From assembly GCA_033807695.1 (NCBI GenBank), contig CM066310.1:2604001-2668000 (forward strand): 64,000 nucleotides of DNA, read 5' to 3'. Both the position numbers and the translations under genes were made by a program. The stretch's first letter is position 1. Each line of letters begins with the position of its first letter. The notes under the pieces were generated by a model. That model had not been told where the DNA came from, did no database searches, and worked only from the letters and a program-made list of their open reading frames with translations. The stretch is from Daedaleopsis sinensis (lineage: Eukaryota; Basidiomycota; Agaricomycetes; Polyporales; Polyporaceae). Below are positions 10,983 through 21,608 of this stretch, one piece after another.

Positions 10983-12785
10983 ATGGCGACTTGCGACGGG
11001 CCTGTCCGGCACTCCATCCATCGACTCCCTAACGAGCTTCTGTTCTCTGTACTTCTGGAGTTATATCTCGAGTTGGCATCTCATGCTGGCCCAGAGCAAC
11101 CTGCAGACCGGAGGTCCCAACGCGAATGGACTCGATTGCTCGCAGTGTGTGGCCGATGGCGAGATATCATTCTCCGCACTCCCCGCTTCTGGCAAATTGT
11201 CGACGTCTACGACAATTCCGACTGGCTGTTGATGTGTCTCCACAAAGCCGTCAGCTTGGAGACATCGGTAGACATCTACTTTCACGGTGGCGCCTACAAC
11301 CCTCACGACATATCCCTCCTTCAAGACTACCTTCCGATAATTCGTCGGCTCTCTTTCAGATATCCGGAACCGTGGTTCAAACACATTTTAAAGCTGCTGG
11401 ATCACGACATGCCCAGCCTCGAGGGGTTGTCGCTTATGGCACACACTTCTCACCACACTCTTCCGATATCCATCCTCTCTTCGAGCAAATTTCCCAAATT
11501 CCAGTCGCTCTTGCTCTCTTCGATTGCTCCGCCCACACGTACTTTAGAACTGCAGAGTGACATCTACTCCAGACTCCGATCACTCAGCGTGTCGAATGAC
11601 GGATGGCGTATTACTATCGAGTCGTTTCTGGATATGCTGGACACATGTCAGAACCTCGAGGAGTTGACCGTACGCTTTGCGCTCTGGCGACTCGTCGGGA
11701 TGCAACAAGATCCCATGGACCCGCCACCACCGCATTTGCTTCGCCAATCGCCGATCATCCTGCCTCAGTTGCGCACCATCGTTATCGAGGACTATACCGA
11801 CACACTCCCCCCCATCCTCCGCTGGCTCCACCTCCCCGCTGTGACGACCATCGACATCATGTCTAACATCACCATGGTCGAGACTGACCATCCCATCTTT
11901 GACAAGCCCTTCTCCAGCACTCTCCCCGACGACCCGACCTCCTTCATCCCATTGTCTCGTCATGGCACGTCGTTCTCATATGTTGCACGCGGATACGAGT
12001 TCGCCACTGTGGTCTGGAGGCGCGACGAGCCCCTGCAGCATCTAGAGCTCAGGACGTACTCTGACAGCGACATCCGAGTCGAGTGGAACATGCAGGCGGA
12101 CATTAACTGCAGCGACGAAGATGATGACGAGCGCCACTGCTGCTATGCACCCCTGGTAGCCCCAGGCCTCTGGGATCTCATTGGCCTCCTCTCAGGAGCC
12201 CCCATCGTCCACATCTGCCTCGAGCTCGATTTCGACGAGCTAAGCCGGACCGACCTCAGAGCGCTCTTCAACGGTTTCCCCCTGCTCGAGAAACTGGAGA
12301 TGGAAGGGCTCGGGTCCGTGGACCATGTATGGCGCGTGCTACTGCCGCAAGCCGACGACACTGCCATCTACTGTCCCAACTTGAAGACGGTCGCAATCGG
12401 GGGGGTCGACGAGGGCGCGAACGAGATCGTCGCTTCGGAGAAGCTTATGAAGTATGCCGTCGCTGCGCTCTCTGCGCGTGCCCGATATGGGTCACGTCTC
12501 GAGTGCCTGTGGATGCGCTTGGTGCACCCTACAAAGTCGGAGTACGAGGGCCTGCGCCGCCGGTACTTGCCTTTGTTGCGGAAACTCGTGGCACGGGTGA
12601 CCGTGAAGTACAGCTACGTCGAGGACAGTGGGAGCAATTCGGAACTTCTGTTTGGGACGGTCTGGGACGAGTGCGACACTGAGGACTCGAGTGCCCATAG
12701 CGTTCGGAATTTCGATGCTATGGGCAAGGAGAAATACGGCGGGAGGTTTCAAAGTTATATCCGGGAGAGACGTTCACATCGTTGA
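10983..12785 (+). CDS. F-box protein B, 600 aa, single exon
   Basis: The frame starts MATCDGPVRHSIHRLPNELL and contains an F-box-like segment within about residues 13-75 (HRLPNELLFSVLLELYLEL, interrupted by a polar insert, then LLAVCGRWRDIILRTPRFWQ). The rest has leucine-rich-repeat-like periodicity (LPQLRTIVIEDYTDT, LLEKLEMEGLGSVD). The closing residues are RERRSHR. It shares the general fold of A1/A2 but is not a recent copy of them. A degenerate copy of its 3' end is recognisable at about 18380-18640, beside the intact MTO1 gene. Its target is unknown. Confidence 0.83.
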   Translation: MATCDGPVRHSIHRLPNELLFSVLLELYLELASHAGPEQPADRRSQREWTRLLAVCGRWRDIILRTPRFWQIVDVYDNSDWLLMCLHKAVSLETSVDIYFHGGAYNPHDISLLQDYLPIIRRLSFRYPEPWFKHILKLLDHDMPSLEGLSLMAHTSHHTLPISILSSSKFPKFQSLLLSSIAPPTRTLELQSDIYSRLRSLSVSNDGWRITIESFLDMLDTCQNLEELTVRFALWRLVGMQQDPMDPPPPHLLRQSPIILPQLRTIVIEDYTDTLPPILRWLHLPAVTTIDIMSNITMVETDHPIFDKPFSSTLPDDPTSFIPLSRHGTSFSYVARGYEFATVVWRRDEPLQHLELRTYSDSDIRVEWNMQADINCSDEDDDERHCCYAPLVAPGLWDLIGLLSGAPIVHICLELDFDELSRTDLRALFNGFPLLEKLEMEGLGSVDHVWRVLLPQADDTAIYCPNLKTVAIGGVDEGANEIVASEKLMKYAVAALSARARYGSRLECLWMRLVHPTKSEYEGLRRRYLPLLRKLVARVTVKYSYVEDSGSNSELLFGTVWDECDTEDSSAHSVRNFDAMGKEKYGGRFQSYIRERRSHR

Positions 12786-13001
12786 GCGTTGCCTTCCATC
12801 TGTACATCAAACCTAGTACGACCAGGTCAACCTTTTGAAATCAGATTGTATCAACACAGATATATGTGTGTGGGGGTGTACGAATCTGTTGAAATCTAGC
12901 GATTACGACTTGGATACAATACTTCCAACGGGTGTGCTCCATATCTAAGTCTGAAGAACATACTTACCATCAATACTATGATCATAATGGCAATTGTAGA
13001 C

Positions 13002-13348
13002 CTACATCTCTCCCTCTGCCGCAACGCGAAGGGTGTTCGTCTGTCGCGCATGTTTCAAAAAATAGATCATCGAGGACGGTGTCATCCCCTCCATGCGCTT
13101 CGCCGCACCCTACCCATTACACACGAGGTCAGCGGTCGGGGCGCTGTCGAGAATACGCCAGACTCACGATGCTTGTCGCGGCCGCACTCTTTCCAGTCGC
13201 TCTCTCACCTCAGCGCGCAGGCCCACGACGGACCCATAGTCGAGCTGTTAGTCCAGCGCGAGCGATTCATCTTCCATAAACACCCGTAGGTCCGCTTCCT
13301 GGTGACCTATAATATCGTTGCACAAAGCACATTGAGCTCGACATGTGC
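13002..13348 (-). pseudogene. Broken copy of the MTO1 3' end
   Basis: Read on the minus strand, this matches the last two exons and the last intron of the MTO1 gene at 18662-21318, including [35 protein letters not shown] and LKHAR. It cannot be expressed as MTO1. An in-frame TAA interrupts it after ESLALD (the intact gene has CCA there), there is a small insertion before the intron, and the end is changed by an insertion so that it closes with EGEM. No upstream MTO1 exons exist nearby. The fragment lies immediately downstream of F-box B, the same neighbourhood found as a relic at the true MTO1 locus. Confidence 0.85.
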
Positions 13349-13474
13349 TATCCAGTGGACCTGCGGACCGTGACGGTCCTCGCGGCATCCAGAGTATCAT
13401 TCGCCCACCATTTGCTATCGGCATCATATCAAGAACAGCCCTGTACACCGCCGTCCATCCCTGGTTCACAGCAA

Positions 13475-15202
13475 CTAGTCTTCACTGGTACTCGCCCGAT
13501 CGTACCTTCCCCCACCATCCGGCATCAACTCGGTGATCATCTGCGTCGCGAGAGCCTTCCGGGCTGCGGACGCGGCCTTGCTTTCGTGCTTGGTCTGGTG
13601 CCACAGCGTCCTCAGCGCCGGCGCGCCGTTGATCGCACGCAGCTGCAGAGCCTGGTGTATGCTCACGAAGTCCGTGTCCGAGCACCGCGCGTCTGCCGTG
13701 ATCTCGACCGCCCGCAACTTGGGACACACCAGCGGCGACTGCGACGGGTCCGGCGCGTCCAGCGGGGGCGCGCCGAGCGCGCCGAACATGTTTGCGAGGG
13801 ACTCGCCAGGGAAGCCTAGTGTGAGCGACTCGAGCTTCGGGAGCCGCGAGAACAGGGCGCTCCAGTCGGCTTGACTAGCGTGCGTGGTGTCTCCGTCCAG
13901 CATGAGCGAGGCAATCGGAGCGTTGATGAACATGTCTGAGAACTCGCGCAATGCGCGCCCGAAGATGGGGCTGAAGAGGATGAGGTCGTCGAAGGGGCCG
14001 TAGTCGCGGAGCTCGTAATCGACCATGAAGCCGTGGCGATGGTGCAAGGGGCCCTTTGCGATGAGGTGCATCATGTCTTCGCGCACGAGCATGCGCCCGT
14101 GGGTCGCTGATTGGAAAATAGCGATGTGGCTGTTGGATGGGGGAATGTATCGCTGGAAAGATATAACTTCGCCGGGGGTCTCCCATGTCACATGCGGGCA
14201 AATAATGATATCAACATCGACAGGTAGATTTAGGCAATGGAGGAGGGGAAGACTCTCTGCTGCGTCGATAACGATGACGAGCTTGCGGAGTTTGGGCAAG
14301 GTGATGATATTGTTCGGGGTCGGAGCGTTATCATCCAGCGCGTCGGACAGAAACTCCTTCAATCGCAACTCCTCGAGCCGAGTGCAGCTTTTGAGGACGT
14401 TGAGGAATGCGGACAAGGCGAGAGGTCCGTCTTTGATGATGCAGTTGGCGATTTCCATGAAGGACAAGTTAGACAATAGAGTCGACGACCATGACATCGC
14501 CACGCCGTCTAGGTGCAGAGCCGTCAAGGCGGGAAGTCGGTTGGGTTGCAGGTCGAGCGGGACAGCCTCCCGGTCGTCGAAGTCGAAATCGAAATTCCGG
14601 ACAATCCCAATCTCAACGAGGTTGGGCATTTGGAGCTCAAGGAGAGGGGAAATGCGCTTGAAGTTGATATCCCAGATGCCTGGGAGGAGCAGTCGATTGA
14701 TGCGATGGGCCACAGATATTACGGTCGGAATAGCGACTAGGGCCGTGTCTTCATCGTGAAAGGAGAGTTCCAAGGTAGCCTCGGCCGAGCGGCTGATACA
14801 GAGATCCAACCACTTCTTGCTGTGGTACACGTCGATCGAACGCCATAGTCGGGGAGTGGAACGTGCGACCGCCCACCATCGCCTGCATACACCCATCATC
14901 GGGAGCCAATCGAATGTCCCCACCGTCCGAGGGACTCCGTCTTGATCGTAATGCAGCCCGAACCCCTCGAAATCATCCAATCGGGTCATTAGGAGGATCT
15001 CGACAAATATCTCGTTTGGGAGTTGGTTGATCGAGAGCGTTGCGTTCCTCAGCGCACCAAGAGATCGGATTTGCTGCTTCAAGAGGCTGCGCTTGGTGTC
15101 TATAACATGCCGTATTCCCTGAGGAGACGCGAGATCTTCTAAGGAGGGGTAAGGTGGATCTGGTAACCCATAGAGCGGTCCATATAGTGTAGGGTCGTTC
15201 AT
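13475..15202 (-). CDS. F-box protein A2, 575 aa, single exon
   Basis: It is a close paralogue of A1, colinear over essentially the whole length: the N-terminus (MNDPTLYGPLYGLPDPPYPS), the F-box-like segment (LSINQLPNEIFVEILLMTRL, then CRRWWAVARSTPRLWRSIDV) and the Leu-rich C-terminal part. I chose the ATG at 15202 because the open frame upstream to 15352 corresponds to the A1 5' flank, not to protein; the A1 upstream ATG is GTG here (15275-15273). The C-terminus ends RYDRASTSED, compared with TYDRASED in A1. Similarity extends about 70 bp downstream and about 70 bp upstream of the gene. The function is inferred as an SCF substrate adaptor. Confidence 0.84.
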   Translation of the reverse strand: MNDPTLYGPLYGLPDPPYPSLEDLASPQGIRHVIDTKRSLLKQQIRSLGALRNATLSINQLPNEIFVEILLMTRLDDFEGFGLHYDQDGVPRTVGTFDWLPMMGVCRRWWAVARSTPRLWRSIDVYHSKKWLDLCISRSAEATLELSFHDEDTALVAIPTVISVAHRINRLLLPGIWDINFKRISPLLELQMPNLVEIGIVRNFDFDFDDREAVPLDLQPNRLPALTALHLDGVAMSWSSTLLSNLSFMEIANCIIKDGPLALSAFLNVLKSCTRLEELRLKEFLSDALDDNAPTPNNIITLPKLRKLVIVIDAAESLPLLHCLNLPVDVDIIICPHVTWETPGEVISFQRYIPPSNSHIAIFQSATHGRMLVREDMMHLIAKGPLHHRHGFMVDYELRDYGPFDDLILFSPIFGRALREFSDMFINAPIASLMLDGDTTHASQADWSALFSRLPKLESLTLGFPGESLANMFGALGAPPLDAPDPSQSPLVCPKLRAVEITADARCSDTDFVSIHQALQLRAINGAPALRTLWHQTKHESKAASAARKALATQMITELMPDGGGRYDRASTSED

Positions 15203-16824
15203 TTTGACCCCGGACTGCTGTTCGGCAATTCGTTCACGGTGGTTTCTCCTCACGAAGTTGTGAGCTGTCTGACACGTATCAGTATACATCAATGAGCAGT
15301 AAATACTCTTGTAGAGATGTCTCTCACGGGCGTAGAAGCTTACTAGATTCAACTAGTATGAAGAATAGTACACGGCCAGCCGGCGTGACGCTGGTGATAC
15401 TAGTAGTCTTCGCGACAATCAGGATTCTATGACTGATAGCGGTCCAGAGACTGACTTACTTTACGCAACTCGAGCACGAGAGGAATGGATAAGGTCTACT
15501 TCAACAACGCGACAGACTCGGAGGAGAGAAGAATACTAAGCGCCTACCAATGCCAGCCCGGCGCCTACGGCACCATTTTGGCCGGCGGTCCTTTGCCACC
15601 ATCCTCCTCCTCCTCCTTCTTACTCGACGTACTCTGTATCTTCAATGTTCGACGTTCAACGTCAGCTTGTTTCTCCATTCTGCGCTTTGAGCTCTGCCGC
15701 TGTCCATACAACTGCTCGGCGGCATATCTCGCTCCCAGACCAAATCATCTATACGACTATTTACCCAACTTGACAAATCTCAGTCGTCGCCCACCGCTTC
15801 ACGCGTGACGAAGGTTCGCGGGACCGTGTGTGTGCGGCACTTACAGATGACTGTTGCACTCTACGCGCCTACAAACAAAGACCACATACGCGGCAGGCAA
15901 TCCTCGATAGTGATTCCCTGTTCTCTTCCACGTGGCGAGAATGGTCGGTCGTTGCTGGCTGCACTGCTTAGTCTGCTCTGCACCGAACTGCCGCGGCCAG
16001 CCGCCAAGCCTGTTCAACGACTGCTCACGCGTCACACGATCGGAAGCGTTCCCGTAGCTGTTCTGATTCGCGCGTGAGTCCAGCAGGCCTTACTACCTCC
16101 GTGACTCTGATATAACCTCTCAGCCACCTCTCGTTCTGCCTCTAGGATATTACATATAGGCCCTCTCAGCTCGATGCATGCGGCTGGAGCCTGGGAAGGA
16201 GCATGCGTATGAGGTGTCCTTCGGCACATATCATCTCCGTGACAGTTGACCGGTCTTCTCGTCGCACTATGGTCGGTGTACCGTAAGGCCGGCGAAGACG
16301 ATATACTGGCACGTAAACTGCTTCTTCCAGTGCGCTTACTGACGAAGGGACAGGATTCATCGCCAAGAATAGATTCCTTCGCGCCCTTTTCACTAGCTCC
16401 CATTTGTGCTATGCAGGTCGTATACAGAGCCCTAGCATATGTATGCTGTCTCGGACCATCTACAAGACTATCTATCGTCGACGTTAACGCATGTACTGCA
16501 TTTGGGGTCATACATATATCATCGTGCCATCCCACGGCGCCGGCCCGACTTCTACTCTAGGTGGCAAGAGCTTCATCATTCAGGCCTCACGTTTGAGTTC
16601 GATCCTATCTCGCTTCATCTTCTTCTTTTGCAGTTGGCACAGGTCGTTGTCAAGGCCTCCACTAGTGGCTGGTGATATCATGATCATGAGTGAACTCAAC
16701 GACACTGGTCCTGGTGTCTCCAATGTTTCATAAGCTCATCCCTCGGTGCGTCACGTCGCGTTCAGACTTGCCCGTGCATTGACTCACCACTCGACAGTAC
16801 TTATTTGCAACAACAGTCGCAACC
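15203..16824. other. Intergenic region, 1.6 kb
   Basis: It lies between the divergent A2 gene and the membrane protein gene at 16825. The first 150 bp resemble the A1 upstream flank. The rest holds no recognisable gene; a 167-codon open frame on the minus strand (16032-16535) has no family features. A tRNA was not found. Confidence 0.5.
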
Positions 16825-18234
16825 ATGCCAAAGCAATACGTCGACCCCGAGGTCAGGCCAGATGTGTCGGCTCGTCAGCGCGTCAACGGTCACACTACAT
16901 CACTGACATGGGTATCGCACTGTAGTTTCTCGGCCTCGTATTCCAATTGGTAGTCCTCGGCGGGTTTTTGTTCCTCTACTCCATCACAGTATGGCTACTG
17001 CTGTTCAGTGAGAGCAGTAGACTCGGACACCGCCTCGACCGCCTAAACATCGTGATGTTCGCCATTTCTACATTGCTGCTATTGCTCTCCCTTGCGGTAT
17101 GCCCATCTCCTACCGTGTTCATTCTCGTCGCCGTAACACATTTGACATGACGCTTTGCACAGAACATAGTAATCGCCGTACACAGAGCATCATACCAATA
17201 TGACAACCTTGTCTCCGACCTTCAAATACCAGACAGTCTGTTGCATGCATATGCGTACGCGCAGCAAGGCATTTGCACTATGACTGTCCTCATCGGGGAT
17301 AGCTTCTTGACCTACCGACTTTTCGTGGTCTGGAATCGGAACTGGAGGATCACGATTCTCCCTATCCTTTTCATACTAGGAATAGCAGGTACGAGCCTAG
17401 GGGTCACCCTGACACTGCGTAGGTGCTGATACCTGAGCTCCGGGATTTCAGCATCAAGCGTATTCAATCTCATCCTGTTCATTTTGCCTGCAATCACAAA
17501 CCTCATGATGACATGTGAGTACCGATTACCACCGCTTCATTACCCCACCAATCTGTCTACCGTCCATGATACTTAAGTACTGACATGGGCATGGATACAC
17601 TCAATATAGGTCTCATCGTTGGCCGTATCGCCTGGACGCGCAAGCGCAACTGGCGGGATATCGGGCAAGCAACGTCTGCTCACCGCCGATCCTACTGGAG
17701 CCTCGTCGAGACGTTTGTCGAGACGGCCGGGGCTACGACGATTATGCTCCTTGCGGTGGCCATCACCATTTTTGCTTATGGTGACGCAGGAAACACCCTC
17801 TTCCAGGCCGCCCAGCCTTTCATTGTGCGTCTGCTCTTTTCTCGACTCGGTCCATCGGGAGTGTGGCGAGACCGTATCGTATAGCACTATACATTGCTCA
17901 TCGGTGCGTGTTACAGGGTCTCTCTTTCACATTGGCGATACTGCTCGTTCATATGCGGAGTCGGCGACGCCCAGAAGGGGCGGTAGCAGCCGTCACGACG
18001 CCCAGTCTTGGGCCGAGTCGGGTCCCGGGTACGCCGTCCCTGCTGGTCACGCGTCAAGACCGGGAGCGTTCCAGTATTTCTACGACAGAGCTCTCCATCG
18101 ACAACGATGTCTCACAAGCTCTCTTAGAATCAAGCAAGCCCACGCTCCCGAGTCCGATTGTATTGAACGAACTAAACGTCCAGATTCCGAGCCCGACGTT
18201 GCTTGTAGAGATTTCGCGTACACCACTATGCTGA
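16825..18234 (+). CDS. Predicted seven-helix membrane protein, 339 aa (six exons)
   Basis: Exons: 16825-16851, 16926-17096, 17163-17388, 17452-17514, 17610-17824, 17917-18234; all introns are GT-AG and phases close. It belongs to the same family as 4726-6094: a short N-terminus (MPKQYVDPE), a helix ending in a charged loop, GDSFLTYRLFVVWNRNWR, a late helix around TTIMLLAVAITIF, and a polar tail with SRVPGTPSLLVTRQDRERSS. All five intron positions correspond to those of the paralogue. Exon 4 is much shorter (63 versus 129 nt), so one loop is reduced. Sequence divergence is large, so the duplication is old. No function is known. Confidence 0.82.
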
Positions 18235-18379
18235 TGATACCCTTAAACACAAAAATACCGAGTTCTATGAGTTCTATACATGTCATACACATCTCCATCG
18301 GCGGTGATGCAGCCACGCTTCAATCCTTGCCACGGTCTGCCTTACGAGAGCCAGGAAAGCGGCATCGTTGAGTTTTGTG

Positions 18380-18640
18380 CTCAGTTTGGAACCACGTCGT
18401 CCTCAACGGCGGAACACAAAGGTGTGTTTCAAGGTGACATCCGGGAGAATCGTCCACGTCCTTAGACGTTGCCGTTTTCCTATGCAGCAACTAACATTAC
18501 GATCAAGACTCCAACGCTACGTGGTGCATTATATGAACACAGATATTTGGGGTGAACTGAGAGTTGAGATTTCAGCCACTGTTACTAGTCTTATCAATAT
18601 AATACTCCGAACAGTTGTACTTCGTATCCACACACAGCTA
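18380..18640 (+). pseudogene. Relic of an F-box B 3' end
   Basis: The stretch resembles the end and 3' flank of F-box B (12720-12900): GTTTCAA, CATCCGGGAGA and CGTTGCC occur in the same order, followed by a diverged 3' flank sharing AACACAGATAT. No upstream F-box B coding sequence remains; the space is occupied by the membrane protein gene. The relic is directly followed by the 3' end of MTO1, as F-box B at 12785 is followed by the MTO1 fragment. Confidence 0.6.
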
Positions 18641-18661
18641 TGATGATGATGATGTTGGCAA

Positions 18662-21318
18662 TTATAGACCCGCAACGCTCAGCGCGTTCGTCCGTCGCGC
18701 ATGTTTCAGCAGATAGATCATCGAGGACGGTGTCATCCCCTCCATGCGCTTCGCCGCGCCCTATCCATTGAAGTCAGCAACTGGGGCGCTGTTGATATTA
18801 CGCGTGACTCACGATGCTTGTCGGCCGCACTCTTTCGAGTCGTTCCCTCACCTCGGCGCTCAGGCCCACGACGGAGCCATAGTCGAGCTGTGGGTCCAGC
18901 GCGAGCGACTCGTCTTCCATAAACACCCGCAGGTCCGCTTCCTGACGCCTCAGGTGCGAACTGTATATCGCTGCACAAAGCACTGTGAGCTCGGCGGACA
19001 CAATCGAGGCAAAGGTGCTGCAACTGACCGTCGGTCTGTACGCGGATAAGAATCCGCGGGTCGACAGAAGCTAGCTCGGGGATGGCGGGGACAAGAGCGT
19101 CGACCGGGACGTTCCTGTGCCGCAACAGCTCGAACGCACTGCGCGCTGGTCAGCGAGGAGCACTCTTCGACTCATCACGACCTACCTCCTCATGTTGCCA
19201 TCCGGCTTCCTGTAGAACCCGTGACTCTGCCATTTCTGCAAGGCAGTCAGACGTCAGCGACACACGGATCCCAGCGCACGGAGCAGCGAGGACTGTTCAC
19301 CTGGGGACTGAGCACCCGCGATTGGAGCAGCGCCGTGACACGCGCGATCTCCGCACGCGTCTGCTCAAAGCGCGCCCACCGCGCGTCGCTCACGACCCCT
19401 GCCGCTCTGCCCTTCTCCGTCAGCCGCAGGTCCGCGTTGTCGCTCCGCAGCGTCATGCGGTACTCCGAGCGCGAGGTGAACATGCGATCTGCGACGCGGA
19501 AACCTGTCAGCTATGCATGGGGAAGGCTCGCTGGAGACCTACAAGGCTCTTCTGCGCCCTTGACGATCAAGTCGTCGATCATGACCCCGATGAACCCGTC
19601 CGCGCGCGTGAGAACGAGCGGCGGACGGCAGAGCGCGGCAAGGCCGGCGTTGATGCCAGCGACGACCCCTTGGCCTGCTGCTTCCTCGTAGCCCGTCGTG
19701 CCTGCATCGATTCGTGAGAGGACGCAGGACGCTCGTGAACAACGACACGGACCGTTGATTTGCCCGGCCAGGAACAAGCCCTTGATGCGCTTCGTCTCTA
19801 GCGTAGCTGTGAAAGGATCAGCGGGATTCCAGCGGATGCGGGGTCTGACCTACGGCCGAGTTCGCGCGCGTCGACGTGGTCATACTCTACACCGTACGCG
19901 GGCCGGACGAGCTCGGCGTTCTCGAGCCCGGGAACAGAGCGGTACATCGTCTCCTGTACGTCCTCCGGGAGACTGCACGAAAGGCCGTTTGGGTATATCA
20001 GCTCGGAATCGTATCCCTCCGGCTCCAGCCAGACCGTATGAGCGGACTTGTCGGGGAAGCGTGTCACTTTGGCCTCGAGAGACGGGCAATATCGAGGCCC
20101 TTGTCGGAAAGCCGTCAGAAGCTGGTACGCAAGATGACAGCTGGCCTACCCTTCTTGGTCTCTTGGATGTGCACGCAGCGATCGATGTTGTCTCGGATGA
20201 TCTGGTGGGTTTCGGGCGTCGTCTGCGTCTTCCAACAGAAGATTTGGTGGTCCTGTACGGGCTCAGGTGCGTGCACGAGATGTCGAGATGAACGAGGAGA
20301 CGCACGGCATTAGCCACGCGGTCGTTCATGAAACTGAACGGCCACGGGTCTGCGTCACCTCGCTGGACCTCGAGTCTGGAGAAGTCAATCGAGTCTTTAG
20401 CCAGGCGGGCGGGTGTGCCAGTCTGCAATCGGCCGAGGCGGAAGCCGGCTGCGTTGAGTGACGCAGATAGACCAACCGAGGGGGCTTCGTTCATGCGTCC
20501 TGCAGGAAAGCGCTTCATGCCTATATGGATTTCTCCAGAGAGGAACGTCCCAGTGCATATGACGACTTGCGAACATGTGATTACCTCTCCCGAGTCTGAT
20601 ACGATGTGAGCGGTCGATACCGTGGTGATGAGACAGCGACTTACCAAGCTTGACCCCTTTTACTTGAGCGGGAGATGGGTTGACCGAGGGAGGTGGCGAA
20701 CTGAGAACCAAGTCGAAGACGCTGCCAGCGCGAATGTCCAGATTCTGACAGCTGTTCAGAGCCGACTGCATGTGCTTCCTGTACAGCGTACGGTCGACTT
20801 GCGCTCTTGGACTCTGCGATGCAAGTGAGTATACGGTGCCCGTCACTGGGGCAATTTTCGCTCACCCAAACGGCCGCGCCTTTAGACCTGTTGAGGATTT
20901 GGAACTGAATGCCAGCCTCGTCTGGGACAAAGAGCGTTACTAATGACCGTAGCGCAAGAAAGAGACGGTGGCGGACCTGTGGCTCTGGAGCAAAGGCCGT
21001 CTAGGGCATCCACTTCACGCATCAAGGTTCCTTTGCCGACGCCGCCCATTGACGGGTTGCAGGATAATTCGCCGATAGTGTTGACATTCTGGGTGAGCAA
21101 AACCGTTCGTGCTCCAGTTCTGGCTGCACCTGCAGCTGCCTCGCAGCCAGCATGCCCACCCCCGATCACACAGACTAGTCTCAAGTATCAGTCGCATCCC
21201 GTTTCCTTGAAAGTATTCAAGCCATACCGTCATAATGTTTGTGGGTCGCCGAGCTTAATGATGCGTAAGATCTATTGCAAAGTGATCGTATTGATGTTCT
21301 TCCGATGCTCTGACGCAT
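18662..21318 (-). CDS. MTO1: Mitochondrial tRNA uridine-34 modification enzyme MTO1/MnmG, 656 aa (14 exons)
   Basis: Exons on the minus strand: 21318-21228, 21174-20977, 20921-20866, 20813-20645, 20595-20306, 20252-20150, 20099-19854, 19806-19753, 19701-19543, 19488-19301, 19235-19186, 19138-19029, 18970-18813, 18760-18662. The first 29 residues ([20 protein letters not shown] and on) are basic and hydroxylated, as expected of a mitochondrial presequence. The FAD-binding motif [12 protein letters not shown] follows at about 29-40, then [63 protein letters not shown] and the C-terminal [13 protein letters not shown]. With its partner (GTPase MSS1/GTPBP3) this family adds carboxymethylaminomethyl-type groups to U34 of mitochondrial tRNAs. 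The exon 13 acceptor is uncertain: a site 12 nt upstream also keeps frame. A partial copy lies at 13002-13348. Confidence 0.93.
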
Positions 21319-21608
21319 CCAACGTATTTTTCTTTCTGAGTCCGTAGAAGGTTGGTTTGTTCCTGGACACGAAAGTAGTCCAGGTCTGAAATGAGGAAGT
21401 GACACAAACTGACATGCGCGCCCTTTGTATTTGTTTGTCCGATCCGGTCAACAATGCCCATCATACGTAAGCTTGTATATGACATTTCCTTGATCCAATC
21501 TAGTTCAAAAGAAAAAAACTCAGCAGCAACGCTTGCGTATCTACTTTGAATATCCACTACCCGACTAATTAGGGACCGCTCTCGAGTCTCCTAAAAGCAT
21601 CCAATACC
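21319..21608. promoter_or_regulatory. Divergent promoter region of MTO1 and the F-box-like gene
   Basis: 290 bp separate the inferred ATG of MTO1 (minus, 21318) and that of the plus-strand gene at 21609. No TATA box stands out. A longer in-frame MTO1 start at 21405 would reach into this region, but the 21318 start gives the better presequence. Confidence 0.5.

Noticed and set aside
15203..15352. N-terminal extension of F-box A2 (in-frame ATG at 15352)
   Set aside because: This stretch matches the non-coding 5' flank of A1 in another frame, so it is upstream sequence, not protein.
16032..16535. 167-codon minus-strand frame
   Set aside because: No recognisable motif, no intron support, unusual His/Arg/Cys composition.
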